NCBI GenBank assembly: GCA_963695705.1
Contig: CAVOHB010000009.1
Coordinates: 806,001-870,000, forward strand
DNA: 64,000 bases
Direction of reading: 5' to 3'
From: JBKPNJ01 sp963695705
GTDB taxonomy: Bacteria > Actinomycetota > Actinomycetes > Propionibacteriales > Nocardioidaceae
Shown: one piece after another, positions 43,650 through 52,806 of the stretch
Numbering within the stretch: the stretch's first letter is position 1
Layout of the letters: every line of letters starts with the position of its first letter
Program-made: the position numbers and the translations under genes
Notes under the pieces: generated by a model
What the model was told of the DNA's origin: nothing
Database searches by the model: none
The model's input: only the letters and a program-made list of their open reading frames with translations

Positions 43650-44657
43650 TCACCCCTGGTTCGACCCGGTGATGTCCCGAGCGGAGCTCGGGTCTCTGCG
43701 TACCTTCAGCAGGCTCGCCACCGTCGTGACGGCCAGCGTCACCACAATGAAGCCGAGCGACATCCAGATCGGCACCGTCGGCACCGAGTGCAGTGGGTCC
43801 CCTCCGTTGACGAACGGCAGCGAGTTCTCGTACAGCGCCTCCAGCACCAGCTTGACGCCGATGAAGGCCAGGATGACCGAGAGACCGAGCGAGAGATACA
43901 CAAGCTTGCCCAGCAGCCCGCCGAGCAGGAAGTAGAGCTGCCGGAGCCCCATCAGCGCGAAGACGTTCGCGGCGAAGACGAGGTACGGCTCCTTGGTGAG
44001 ACCAAAGATCGCCGGGATCGAGTCGAGAGCGAACAGCAGGTCGGTCGATCCGAGCGCAAGGATCACGATGAGCATCGGTGTGACCAGCCGCTTCCCGTCC
44101 CGGACGATGATCGGTTTGACGCCGTCGTACTCGTCGGTGGTGTTGCTCCGGTTGCGGACCCAGCGCAGCAGCGCGTTCTCCTGGTAGTCCCCCTCGTCGT
44201 CCATCCCGTGCCTGGCCAACGCCCACGCGGTGTAGACCAGGAAGGCGCCGAAGACGTAGAACGCCCACGAGAAGTAGTGGATCACCGCGGTGCCCAGAGC
44301 GATGAAGATCCCGCGGAACACCAGCGCCAGGATGATCCCCACCAGCAGCGCGGTCTGCTGGTACTGCCGGGGTACCGCGAACCGCGACATGATGATGATG
44401 AAGATGAACAGGTTGTCGACCGACAGGCTGTACTCGGTCAGCCAGCCGGCGTAGAACTGGCCGGCGTGCTCGAGCCCGCTGAAGTACCAGATGCCGAGTC
44501 CGAAGAGCCCGGCAAGCCCGACGTACAGCAGAATGCCCAGCGCGCACTCGCGCATCGACGGTTCGTGCGGGCGCCGGCCGATGATGAACACGTCGAACGC
44601 GAGCACTGCCACGAGGACGGCGACCGTGATGAACCAGACGTACGGCTGGACGTCCAC
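43650..44657 (-). CDS. TerC family integral membrane protein
   Basis: A 335-residue protein with about nine membrane helices. TerC hallmarks: SVDNLFIFIIIMSRF near residue 80 and GSTDLLFALDSIPAIFG near 200, each with buried acidic residues in helices. Members export manganese or other metals and assist folding of exported metalloproteins in some bacteria, and are linked to tellurite resistance in others. No manganese riboswitch was recognised upstream. The GTG at 44657 follows GGGGGAAG. Confidence 0.92.
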   Translation of the reverse strand: MDVQPYVWFITVAVLVAVLAFDVFIIGRRPHEPSMRECALGILLYVGLAGLFGLGIWYFSGLEHAGQFYAGWLTEYSLSVDNLFIFIIIMSRFAVPRQYQQTALLVGIILALVFRGIFIALGTAVIHYFSWAFYVFGAFLVYTAWALARHGMDDEGDYQENALLRWVRNRSNTTDEYDGVKPIIVRDGKRLVTPMLIVILALGSTDLLFALDSIPAIFGLTKEPYLVFAANVFALMGLRQLYFLLGGLLGKLVYLSLGLSVILAFIGVKLVLEALYENSLPFVNGGDPLHSVPTVPIWMSLGFIVVTLAVTTVASLLKVRRDPSSARDITGSNQG

Positions 44658-44753
44658 GGCACTTCCCCCTCCGATCTTGGTGTGGCGGCGCTCAGCGCCC
44701 GTTCCGACGACACATCCGTGCGGTCAGCCAGTTTCGCACAGCACCTCCCGGTG

Positions 44754-46139
44754 TCATGGCCCGTCGACGGCGTCCTCCCCCTCCGCCACGATCCGCCGCA
44801 TCGCCGCCAGGGTCCGGTCGATGTCCTGCGCAGTGGTGGACCAGTTGCTGATCGAGCATCGCAGCGCCGCGCGTCCTCGCCAGGTCGCCGGAGTCAGCAC
44901 CGCGGTCCCGTCGGCGAGCAGGTGGCGGCCGACCTCGCGGGTGGTGTCATCGTCCCCGAAGGCGATCAGCACCTGGGTGTAGACCACGTCGTTGAGCAGT
45001 TCGGCCCCGGGAACGCCCGGCAGGCCGTCGGCCATCTGGGTGGCCCGCCGGCATAGCCCGGCGACCATGTTCCCCACACCTTCGCGGCCGAGGGAACGCA
45101 ACGCGGCCCACACCGCGAACCCCCGGGCCCGGCGAGAGAGCTCCGGTACGAGATCCGAAGGGTCGTTGTCGTCGCTGAGCAGATAGTCGGCTCGCACTCC
45201 GAACGCCGCGCGGTGCGCCACCGGGTCGCGGACGATCGCCAACCCGCTGTCATACGGGACGTTCAGCGTCTTGTGCGCGTCGGTGGCCCACGAGTCCGCG
45301 GCCTCGACGCCGGCGACCAGGTGACTGGTCGCCGCGCTGGCGGCCGCCCACAGGCCGAACGCACCGTCGACGTGCACCCAGGCGCCATGCCGCTGCGACA
45401 CCTCGATCGCCTCGGCGAACGGGTCGAAGGCGCCGGTGTGCACCTCACCGGCCTGCAGGCAGACAATGACCGGGCCCGAGTCGCTGGCCAGCTCCGCCGC
45501 CAAGGCGCCGACCTCGATACGCCCCTGGTCGTCGGCCAGCACGGGTCGCACGGCGTCGGTGCCCAGGCCGAGGTACCGGGCGGCCAGGTCCACCGTCCCG
45601 TGCCGGTCGGAACCCACCACCATCCGTACCGCGGGCGCACCGCCCAGGCCCTGCCGCGCCACGTCCCAGCCGGCCCGGGCAAGCACCGCGTGGCGGGCCG
45701 CGGCCAGGCAGGTGAAGTTGGCCATCATGCCACCGGTGACGAACCCCACCGTCGCCGTCGACGGCAGGCCGAGCAGGTCGAGCAGCCAGCCGGCCGCCAC
45801 CGACTCCGCGGCAGCCGCGGCCGGTGTCACGGTCGCCAGGCCGGCGTTCTGGTCCCACGCCGAGGTCAGCCAGTCGGCCGCGAGCGCAGCCGGAAGGCTC
45901 CCGCCGATCACGAAGCCGAAGAACCGACCACTCGGGATCGCCACCAGCCCCGGGTCGGCCAGCCGGGCGAGCTCGCGGACCACCAGCTCCGCCGGGGTCG
46001 ACTCCTCGGGCAGCGCTCCCCCGAGGGTGACGAGCATCTCGGGGTACGACGCCCGGGCCCACACCGGGCGCTCACCCAACGACTCGAGAAACTCCCGGGC
46101 GGCGCCGGCCGCCGCCTCCAACGCAGGCTGCTGCTCCAT
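44754..46139 (-). CDS. PLP-dependent decarboxylase (group II, aromatic/aspartate-type family)
   Basis: A 461-residue fold-type I PLP enzyme. PLP lysine in DSWATDAHKTLNVPYDSG near residue 285; VHVDGAFGLWAA with the PLP-pairing aspartate near 258; GFVTGGMMANFTCLAAARHA near 130 for the phosphate. Members decarboxylate aromatic amino acids, histidine or glutamate; the substrate is not evident. The ATG at 46139 is preceded by a duplicated ribosome binding site. Confidence 0.88.
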   Translation of the reverse strand: MEQQPALEAAAGAAREFLESLGERPVWARASYPEMLVTLGGALPEESTPAELVVRELARLADPGLVAIPSGRFFGFVIGGSLPAALAADWLTSAWDQNAGLATVTPAAAAAESVAAGWLLDLLGLPSTATVGFVTGGMMANFTCLAAARHAVLARAGWDVARQGLGGAPAVRMVVGSDRHGTVDLAARYLGLGTDAVRPVLADDQGRIEVGALAAELASDSGPVIVCLQAGEVHTGAFDPFAEAIEVSQRHGAWVHVDGAFGLWAAASAATSHLVAGVEAADSWATDAHKTLNVPYDSGLAIVRDPVAHRAAFGVRADYLLSDDNDPSDLVPELSRRARGFAVWAALRSLGREGVGNMVAGLCRRATQMADGLPGVPGAELLNDVVYTQVLIAFGDDDTTREVGRHLLADGTAVLTPATWRGRAALRCSISNWSTTAQDIDRTLAAMRRIVAEGEDAVDGP

Positions 46140-46141
46140 GC

Positions 46142-46161
46142 TTCCTCAGGCTCCCTCAGGC
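46142..46161 (-). promoter_or_regulatory. Tandemly duplicated ribosome binding site
   Basis: On the minus strand GCCTGAGGGA is followed directly by GCCTGAGGAA, then GC and the decarboxylase ATG. Two Shine-Dalgarno-like GAGG cores ten bases apart; only the nearer is at a usable distance. Confidence 0.7.
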
Positions 46162-46243
46162 TTGGCTCTCGGGTTTCATCTCGTGGTCTCACGGCGGCGA
46201 TGGCACGCCTGTGGCGTCATCGCAGTGATGTGATCATGCACAG

Positions 46244-46653
46244 GTGGACGGTGCTCCCGCCAATCTGAGGCTGGTTCCCGCCGAGCCGGCGCACGCGGCC
46301 ACCGTGGCCGGGTGGTCGCGAACGCCCGCAGAAACCCGGCGGTGGTGCTCGCGCGGGGACCACCCGCTCGCGGCGGATGTCGTGACCGGCTGGTGGGAGG
46401 CCGACGACGTCCAACCGTGGCTGCTGGTCAGCGCTGCCGGGCGGCCGGGACCGGCCTGCGCCAGCAGTTCCTGCGTGTCGATCCGGAGAACACCGTCGCG
46501 ATCCGGTGCTACCGCGCGGCCGGGTTCGTCGACGTGCACCCTGATCTGAGCGCGCAGTGGAACCGGGAACAGCCGGTCGACTACCTCTGGCTGTGCCGCC
46601 GCCGGGGAACCGCTGACCGGGTTCGCGCGCCATCGGCACGCCTCTTAGGGTGA
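46244..46653 (+). pseudogene. GNAT acetyltransferase remnant with internal deletion
   Basis: From GTG 46244 the first frame gives an acetyltransferase-like N-terminus (MDGAPANLRLVPAEPAHA through VTGWWEADDVQPWLLV). After about 46440 the C-terminal motif appears in another frame: FLRVDPENTVAIRCYRAAGF then VDVHPDLSAQWNREQPVDY. The 50-70 residues between, which hold the acetyl-CoA loop, are missing. Overlaps the -10 box of sppA. Confidence 0.7.
46646..46651 (+). promoter_or_regulatory. -10 box for leaderless sppA
   Basis: TAGGGT, six bases before the ATG at 46658; it overlaps the tail of the GNAT remnant. Confidence 0.45.
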
Positions 46654-46657
46654 GGCG

Positions 46658-48400
46658 ATGAGCGCATCGACCACTGTCCGAGCACTGCGCAAGGCGGTCC
46701 CCGGCGATCACCCGCCAGACGTCCGCACGCTCCTGGAGCTCGACCTGAGCCGGGGACTCGCGGAGTCACCGCCTACCGACCCACTCCGGGCCCTGCGGCA
46801 GCGCCAGATCCCCCAGCTGTCGAACGTCGTCACCGGGCTCCGGCTGGCCGCCGACGATGCCGGCGTCGCCGGTCTCATCGTCTGCCTCGGCCCGCACGAC
46901 CTCACGGTCGCGCAGTCGGAGGAGCTCGGCCGGGCGGTCCAGGCGTTCCGCTCCGCAGGCAAGACCGCGGTGTGCTGGACCGAGGCCTTCGGCGAGCTCG
47001 GCCCCGGAACCGTCCCGTACTACCTGGCCAGTCACTTCGACGAGATCTGGATGCAGCCCTCCGGTCGGCTCGGTCTGGTCGGCGTGGCCGCTTCCGCGGT
47101 GTTCGTGCGCGGGGCCCTGGACAAGCTCGGCGTCCAGCCCCAGATCGGCCAGCGGCACGAGTACAAGTCCGCCGCGGACATGTTCCTGCGCGAGGACATG
47201 AGTCCGGCCCAGCGTGAGATGCTGCAGCGGATCAGTGACTCCGTTGTGCAGCAGGTGGTGCAGACCGTAGCCGCCGGTCGCGGGCTCACCGAGTCCGCGG
47301 TGCTCGACGCCGTGCAGGTGGGCCCGCTCTCGGGTACCGACGCGGTGGCCCGCGGGCTGGTCGACCGGCTCGGCTACCGCGACGAGGCGTACGACGCGCT
47401 GCGCGCCCGGCTGGCCTCCGGTGACGAGGAGCCCCGGTTGCTCTATGTCGACCGGTACGCACGGAGCAGGACCCGGCGACCCGGCGCCCAGTTGCAGCGG
47501 CGCCGGAAGCCCACCGTCGCGATCGTGTCCGTGCACGGCCCGATCAACCGGGGCCGCAGCGGCAGCGCGCGCCCGATGTCCGGTCCGACGGTGGGCTCCG
47601 ACACGGTTTGCGCCGCACTGCGAGCGGCCCGGCACGACGACCACGTCAAGGCGGTCGTGCTGCGTGTGGACAGCCCCGGCGGCTCCTATGTCGCATCCGA
47701 CGCCATCCGCCGTGAGGTCGTTCGCACGCGCGAGTCCGGACGGCCGCTGGTCGCCTCGATGGCCAGCGTTGCCGCCTCGGGCGGGTACTTCGTCTCGATG
47801 GCCGCGGATGCCATCGTGGCGCTGCCCGGCACGATCACCGGATCCATCGGCGTCCTCGGCGGGAAGCAGGTCGTGCACGATGCGCTGGCGAGGATCGGCG
47901 TCAACCGCGAGTCGGTCGCCGCCGGCCGCAGGGCGGCGATGTTCTCCACCGACCGGCCGTTCGACGACGAGGAGTGGCAGGTCGTCGAGGCCTGGCTGGA
48001 CGAGGTGTACGCCGACTTCACCACGAAGGCGGCCCGGGACCGCTCGATGGCGTACGAGGACCTCGAGCAACATGCCCGTGGTCGTGTCTGGACCGGCGCG
48101 GATGCCCATGGCCTCGGTCTCGTCGACGAGATGGGCGGCCTCGACCGGGCGGTCGAGATCGCCTGCGCCCGGGCCGGGCTGGCCCGGGACAAGGTGAACG
48201 CTCGTCCGTACCCGCAGGTGCCGCTCCTGCAGCGGATCAGACCAGCAGAGTCGAGCGCGGCGGCGAGCGCGTCCCAGCCGACCACGATGTGGGACGGTGC
48301 GCCGTCGGGCACCTCTGACCTGCTGGAAACGCTGGGCCAGCTGCTCGGCGTCGCCTCCGGCGGCCCGCTGATGCTGCCGGGGCGCTGGCGGATGGGCTGA
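46658..48400 (+). CDS. sppA: S49 family peptidase (SppA-like)
   Basis: A 580-residue protein with two S49-type halves, like E. coli SppA, which degrades signal peptides in or at the membrane. The lysine candidate is in HEYKSAADMFLRED near residue 170; the serine nucleophile in SMASVAASGGYFVSMAAD near 370; GTITGSIGVLGGKQV follows. No obvious N-terminal membrane segment is seen, so it may be cytoplasmic or peripheral. The C-terminal 40 residues are low-complexity. Confidence 0.88.
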   Translation: MSASTTVRALRKAVPGDHPPDVRTLLELDLSRGLAESPPTDPLRALRQRQIPQLSNVVTGLRLAADDAGVAGLIVCLGPHDLTVAQSEELGRAVQAFRSAGKTAVCWTEAFGELGPGTVPYYLASHFDEIWMQPSGRLGLVGVAASAVFVRGALDKLGVQPQIGQRHEYKSAADMFLREDMSPAQREMLQRISDSVVQQVVQTVAAGRGLTESAVLDAVQVGPLSGTDAVARGLVDRLGYRDEAYDALRARLASGDEEPRLLYVDRYARSRTRRPGAQLQRRRKPTVAIVSVHGPINRGRSGSARPMSGPTVGSDTVCAALRAARHDDHVKAVVLRVDSPGGSYVASDAIRREVVRTRESGRPLVASMASVAASGGYFVSMAADAIVALPGTITGSIGVLGGKQVVHDALARIGVNRESVAAGRRAAMFSTDRPFDDEEWQVVEAWLDEVYADFTTKAARDRSMAYEDLEQHARGRVWTGADAHGLGLVDEMGGLDRAVEIACARAGLARDKVNARPYPQVPLLQRIRPAESSAAASASQPTTMWDGAPSGTSDLLETLGQLLGVASGGPLMLPGRWRMG

Positions 48401-48601
48401 GAGGACGAGGTGGGCCCCCGCCCGGCACCGGGGAAGCGCCGAGGGGCGGAGGCCCGTCGCAGCATCTAGATCTCGGGTTCCAGATGATGCGTTGGCAAAG
48501 TCTCGCAGCGCGGAATCCATTTCGCACCCGGATGTACGGAAGCGGCCTGCCGCGATCACGCTCCGCGATGCCCGTCGTGAGGCGCCGACGCCCCTCGTAG
48601 G

Positions 48602-49039
48602 TCAGTCCAGGCAGAACTCGTTGCCCTCCGGATCGGCCATCACGATGAAGCCACTGCTGGTGACACCATCCGGCTCGAATCGCCGGCCACGCCGGGCCCC
48701 GAGACCGACCAGTCGATCGGCTTCGGCTTCGAGCGCCGCCATCCGTTGCTCGCCCTCGAGACCGGGCGCCGCCCGCACATCGACATGAACGCGGTTCTTG
48801 GCGGTCTTGCCTTCCGGTACTCGTTGGAACCAGAGCCGCGGGCCCGCACCGTCAGGGTCGATCAGAGCGGAGGCGTCGTTACGGTGGTCCTCCGGCACAC
48901 CCCATGCGTCGAGCGCTTCGTCCCAGCTGTCGAAGCCCTGCGGGGGCGAGTCGAGGCGGTAGCCGAGTGCCTCCGCCCAGAATGCCGCCAGAGCCCCGGG
49001 GTCCGAGCAGTCGAAGCTGACCTGAATCGTTCTCGCCAT
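48602..49039 (-). CDS. VOC family protein
   Basis: A 145-residue glyoxalase-like protein: MARTIQVSFDCSDPGALAAF at the start, FIVMADPEGNEFCLD at the end, and NRVHVDVRAAP in the middle. This variant with ALIDPDGAGPRLWFQRVPEG is a common actinobacterial VOC type of unknown substrate. The ATG overlaps the stop of the MmcQ/YjbR gene (TGATG). The 201 bases between it and sppA hold nothing I recognise. Confidence 0.82.
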   Translation of the reverse strand: MARTIQVSFDCSDPGALAAFWAEALGYRLDSPPQGFDSWDEALDAWGVPEDHRNDASALIDPDGAGPRLWFQRVPEGKTAKNRVHVDVRAAPGLEGEQRMAALEAEADRLVGLGARRGRRFEPDGVTSSGFIVMADPEGNEFCLD

Positions 49040-49386
49040 CACGTCTCCGTCGGTCGTTTGCTCTTCGGCAGTCGGCTCACCACATCGTCGTAAGAGGCGT
49101 CGATGGTCTCGAAAAGCTCGTCGTCGGGCAACGCGCCGCCGACGCGGAACGTGTTCCAGCCGTGGCGCCCGATGTAGGGCATCACCGTGACGTCGTCGGG
49201 ATAGCGAGCGAGCCACTCGTCGGCCTCGTCGCGGTTGCGGCCGCACTTCAGGCCGACCGAGCCGCCGGAGCCGAGGAACGCGAAGATCTTGTCCCCGACC
49301 TTGGCGACCACGTCGCCCTCCCACGGCTCGTCCTGCCAGGCGCCGGGCTTGTCCAGGCAGTACGCCAGCAGCTGCGTCGGTGTCAT
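49039..49386 (-). CDS. MmcQ/YjbR family protein
   Basis: A 115-residue protein of the MmcQ/YjbR family (CyaY-like fold, described as DNA-binding in some members). Typical pattern: LAYCLDKPGAWQDEPWEGD near residue 8, KVGDKIFAFLG near 30, and PYIGRHGWNTFRV near 70. Coupled to uvrB upstream by an ATGA overlap (49383-49386) and to a VOC gene downstream. Confidence 0.87.
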   Translation of the reverse strand: MTPTQLLAYCLDKPGAWQDEPWEGDVVAKVGDKIFAFLGSGGSVGLKCGRNRDEADEWLARYPDDVTVMPYIGRHGWNTFRVGGALPDDELFETIDASYDDVVSRLPKSKRPTET

Positions 49387-51485
49387 CGCACGCCGGCGGA
49401 GACCATCTGGCGCAGCTCCTTCTTCAACTCCGAGATCTCGTCGCGCAACCGAGCCGCCAGCTCGAACTGCAGCTCGGCGGCCGCCGCGTGCATCTGGTCC
49501 GTGAGCTGCTGGACGAGGTCGGCCAGGTCCGCGGACGGCAGACCGGACAGATCCGACCGCCCCCCCGCGGCGCGGCTCGACAGTGACGGCACCGGCGCCT
49601 TGCCGCGGCTCTGCTGGCGACCGCTGCCGCCGAGCAGCTGCTCGGTGTCGGCATCCTCGCGCTGCAGCATCTCGGTGATGTCGGCGATCCTCTTGCGCAG
49701 CGGCTGCGGGTCGACACCGGCCGCCACGTTGTAGGCGACCTGCTTCTCCCGGCGCCGGTTGGTCTCGTCGATGGCCTTCTCCATCGACGGCGTGATCTTG
49801 TCGGCGTACATGTGCACCTGGCCCGAGACGTTGCGGGCGGCACGGCCGATGGTCTGGACCAGCGAGGTGCCCGAACGCAGGAAGCCCTCCTTGTCGGCAT
49901 CGAGGATGGCGACCAGGCTGACCTCCGGCAGGTCGAGTCCCTCACGGAGCAGGTTGATCCCCACCAGGACGTCGTATTCGCCCATCCGCAGCTCGCGGAG
50001 AAGCTCGATCCGGCGCAGGGTGTCGACCTCGCTGTGCAGGTAGCGGGTGCGTACCCCGGCCTCGAGGAGATAGTCGGTCAGGTCCTCCGACATCTTCTTG
50101 GTCAGGGTTGTGACCAGGACCCGTTCGTGGCGCTCCACCCGGATCCGGATCTCGTGGATCAGGTCGTCGATCTGCCCCTTGGTCGGCTTGACCACGACCT
50201 CGGGATCGACCAGGCCGGTCGGCCGGATCAGCTGCTCGACCACGGATTCGACCCGACTGAGCTCGTACGGGCCGGGGGTGGCGGAGAGGTAGACCGTCTG
50301 CCCGATGCGCTCGAGGAACTCCTCCCACCGCAGCGGACGGTTGTCCATGGCGCTCGGCAGCCGGAACCCGTGCTCGACGAGCGTCCGCTTGCGCGACATG
50401 TCGCCCTCGTACATGCCACCGATCTGCGGTACCGCCACATGGGACTCGTCGATGACCAGCAGGAAGTCCTCGGGAAAGTAGTCGAGCAGGCAGTTGGGGG
50501 CCGAGCCCTGCGCCCGTCCGTCGATGTGACGCGAGTAGTTCTCGATCCCCGAGCAGGACCCGACCTGCCGCATCATCTCGATGTCGTAGGTGCTGCGCAT
50601 CCGGAGTCGCTGTGCCTCCAGCAGCTTGCCCTGCCGCTCGAGCTCGGCGAGCCTATCGGTGAGCTCGGCCTCGATGCCGGCGATCGCCCGCTCCATCCGC
50701 TGCGGACCCGCGACGTAGTGGCTGGCCGGGAAGATGTAGAGCTCGTCGTCCTCGGTGACGATCTCGCCGCTCACCGGATGCAGCGTCATCAGCCGCTCGA
50801 TCTCGTCGCCGAAGAACTCGATCCGGACCGCGAGCTCCTCGTAGACAGGGAACACCTCGAGGGTGTCCCCTCGCACGCGGAACGTGCCGCGCGTGCCGGC
50901 CAGGTCGTTGCGGGCGTACTGGATCTCGACGAGCCGTCGCAGCAGGTGGTCCCGCTCGATCACGTCGCCGACCTTGAGGCGCACCATCCGGTCGACGTAC
51001 TCCTGCGGGGTGCCGAGGCCGTAGATGCAGGACACGGTCGCCACCACGATCACGTCGCGGCGGGTGAGCAGGCTGTTGGTCGCGGAATGCCGGAGCCGCT
51101 CGACCTCGTCGTTGATCGACGAGTCCTTCTCGATGTAGGTGTCGGTCTGCGGGACGTAGGCCTCGGGCTGGTAGTAGTCGTAGTAGGACACGAAGTACTC
51201 GACAGCGTTGTCCGGGAACAGGCCGCGCAGCTCGTTGGCGAACTGGGCGGCGAGCGTCTTGTTGGGCTCGATCACCAGCGTCGGGCGCTGCACGCGCTCG
51301 ACCAGCCACGCCGTGGTAGCGGTCTTGCCGGTGCCCGTCGCCCCGAGCAGGACGAGATTCTTCTCGTCGGCCTTGAGCCGGCGCTCGAGGTCGTCGATCG
51401 CCTCGGGCTGGTCACCGGACGGCTCGAAGTCGGAGACGACCTTGAACGGCGCGACCCTGCGCTCCAGATCTGTGACTGGCCTCAT
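49383..51485 (-). CDS. uvrB: UvrB, excinuclease ABC subunit B
   Basis: A 700-residue helicase-like repair protein that verifies damage after UvrA. Walker A GATGTGKTATTAWL near residue 45, beta-hairpin region YYDYYQPEAYVPQTDTYIEK near 100, DESH in VIDESHVAVPQIGGMYEGD near 345, helicase motif VI region QTIGRAARNVSG near 545, and the UvrC-binding UVR motif FELAARLRDEISELKKEL at the C-terminus. The ATG at 51485 (MRPVTDLERR) is six bases after a TACGCT box; the longer frame upstream is noncoding. Confidence 0.97.
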   Translation of the reverse strand: MRPVTDLERRVAPFKVVSDFEPSGDQPEAIDDLERRLKADEKNLVLLGATGTGKTATTAWLVERVQRPTLVIEPNKTLAAQFANELRGLFPDNAVEYFVSYYDYYQPEAYVPQTDTYIEKDSSINDEVERLRHSATNSLLTRRDVIVVATVSCIYGLGTPQEYVDRMVRLKVGDVIERDHLLRRLVEIQYARNDLAGTRGTFRVRGDTLEVFPVYEELAVRIEFFGDEIERLMTLHPVSGEIVTEDDELYIFPASHYVAGPQRMERAIAGIEAELTDRLAELERQGKLLEAQRLRMRSTYDIEMMRQVGSCSGIENYSRHIDGRAQGSAPNCLLDYFPEDFLLVIDESHVAVPQIGGMYEGDMSRKRTLVEHGFRLPSAMDNRPLRWEEFLERIGQTVYLSATPGPYELSRVESVVEQLIRPTGLVDPEVVVKPTKGQIDDLIHEIRIRVERHERVLVTTLTKKMSEDLTDYLLEAGVRTRYLHSEVDTLRRIELLRELRMGEYDVLVGINLLREGLDLPEVSLVAILDADKEGFLRSGTSLVQTIGRAARNVSGQVHMYADKITPSMEKAIDETNRRREKQVAYNVAAGVDPQPLRKRIADITEMLQREDADTEQLLGGSGRQQSRGKAPVPSLSSRAAGGRSDLSGLPSADLADLVQQLTDQMHAAAAELQFELAARLRDEISELKKELRQMVSAGVR

Positions 51486-51599
51486 GAGTCGAGCGTACGA
51501 CGCCCCGCCGACAGCGGTGCGTGGTAGCGGTCCCGACGACGGGTGCCGACGACGGTCCCGACCGGGCCGGCTACCGAGACGCGGGGGCATACTGGGCGC
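51486..51599. promoter_or_regulatory. Divergent uvrB / membrane-protein promoter region
   Basis: TACGCT on the minus strand (51497-51492) lies six bases before uvrB; CATACT on the plus strand (51588-51593) lies six bases before the membrane-protein ATG. Both messages would be leaderless. No SOS box of the mycobacterial type was spotted by eye. Confidence 0.45.
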
Positions 51600-51977
51600 A
51601 TGTCCAGCGCCCACGACCCCTCTCGCGTCCCACGCGAGGAGGCGGAGGCCGCGCTCGCCGCCCGTCATGAGCTCGGCACCGAGTACGAAGCGGCGATCGT
51701 GGACTCCTTCGTGGACCGGGTCGACAAGGCCATCGACGCCCGGGTGGCCGAGCAGGTTGCCGAGCACCTCGGGCCCCGCCAGCGTCAGCCCGACAACAAC
51801 GGCAACCTTGCGCTGGCCATCGTCTCCCTCGGGTGCGGAATCCCCATCACCGCGATCGCCGGAGGCACCGCCGACCTGGCCGGCATCCTGGTCGCCTGGG
51901 CCGGCATCGCCGTCGTCAATATCTCGTACGCGGTGTCGGGGCGGCCCAGACGGGCCGAGCTACCCCGTCGGCGGTAG
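51600..51977 (+). CDS. Small membrane protein of unknown function
   Basis: A 125-residue protein: an acidic helical N-terminal half (about 1-60, EEAEAALAARHELGTEYEAA) and two membrane helices in NLALAIVSLGCGIPITAIAG and LAGILVAWAGIAVVNISYAV, ending in a basic tail. This layout is widespread next to uvrB in actinomycetes to my recollection, but no function is known to me. Confidence 0.72.
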   Translation: MSSAHDPSRVPREEAEAALAARHELGTEYEAAIVDSFVDRVDKAIDARVAEQVAEHLGPRQRQPDNNGNLALAIVSLGCGIPITAIAGGTADLAGILVAWAGIAVVNISYAVSGRPRRAELPRRR

Positions 51978-52134
51978 CAAGCGCATCGAGGACCCCAGAC
52001 ACCACCACCATCTGTGGACGACGTCCACGGCCACAGCCTCATCGGCGCTAGCGTGCGGTCTCCCCCGGCGCGCCCGGGGATGCGCCGCCGGCTCCGGCGG
52101 CGCATCATGACCGACCCCGAAGAGCTGGTGCCGC

Positions 52135-52806
52135 ATGCGTCCCTCTCGATTGCTCCCTACGTTGCCCGTCTCCCGGCGGGCCTGCCTGCTCGTCGCCGGT
52201 ACGACCCTCGGCTGCATCGCCGCGACCGTTCCCCGGCCGGCGTACAGCGACCCACCGGCCGGCGTGGCCACCACGATCACAGCCAGGGTCACAGATCTGC
52301 GCGACACGCCAGGTCCGCTCGACATCGCGATCGTCGGCCATCGGATCCGGGACTTCACCGAGACGCGTCCCACATCGCTGCGGTACGTCGTCAGGACGTT
52401 CGGTGACTTCTCCGACGCCGACCTCGAACCCGAGCATCGCCAGGTCGTCCGAGAGTTCGTCCTCGAGCTGAACCGTGACGGCGAGCCGGGCTCGGAGCGC
52501 AACGTCCGGATCTCCTGCCGCGACGGCGCCCTCATCGCCGAGGTGATCTCGAACGCGACACGAGAGGTGATCGCGACCGTGTCGGTGTACCGACGCGACC
52601 CGCGCACGCTCGTCGTCTCCGGTCATCCTCGGCTTGTCGGCGCCCGGTCCTACTTCTGGTATAGCGACTACCACCTCGACGGCTCCGCGGACTGCGGATC
52701 GTCCGACGGCTTCCCGGTCACCTGCCAGGACGACGTGCCAGAGCACGGATGGATCCGGCTCGACCACCCCGGATGGCCGGCCTCGACTGGTCAGCGTCTC
52801 CGGTAG
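52135..52806 (+). CDS. Secreted hypothetical protein
   Basis: A 223-residue protein with a signal peptide (RRACLLVAGTTLGCIAATVP; the cysteine could also be a lipobox, LGC). The mature part has DTPGPLDIAIVGHRIRD, LRYVVRTFGDFSDADLE and a C-terminal disulphide-like pair (SADCGSS, VTCQDD). It resembles a broad class of actinobacterial secreted beta-sandwich proteins and, loosely, the protein at 42128-42694 (both have a conserved 'D-x-x-G-x-x-D-I' style opening). Function unknown. Its end overlaps the glycosylase gene on the other strand by 16 bases. Confidence 0.65.
   Translation: MRPSRLLPTLPVSRRACLLVAGTTLGCIAATVPRPAYSDPPAGVATTITARVTDLRDTPGPLDIAIVGHRIRDFTETRPTSLRYVVRTFGDFSDADLEPEHRQVVREFVLELNRDGEPGSERNVRISCRDGALIAEVISNATREVIATVSVYRRDPRTLVVSGHPRLVGARSYFWYSDYHLDGSADCGSSDGFPVTCQDDVPEHGWIRLDHPGWPASTGQRLR

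Noticed and set aside
43641..44753. Manganese riboswitch in front of terC
   Set aside because: The 90 bases upstream of the terC GTG show no yybP-ykoY-like arrangement.
43638..45056. 472-codon plus-strand open frame across terC and the decarboxylase
   Set aside because: Runs antisense through two unrelated real genes; charged, low-complexity product.
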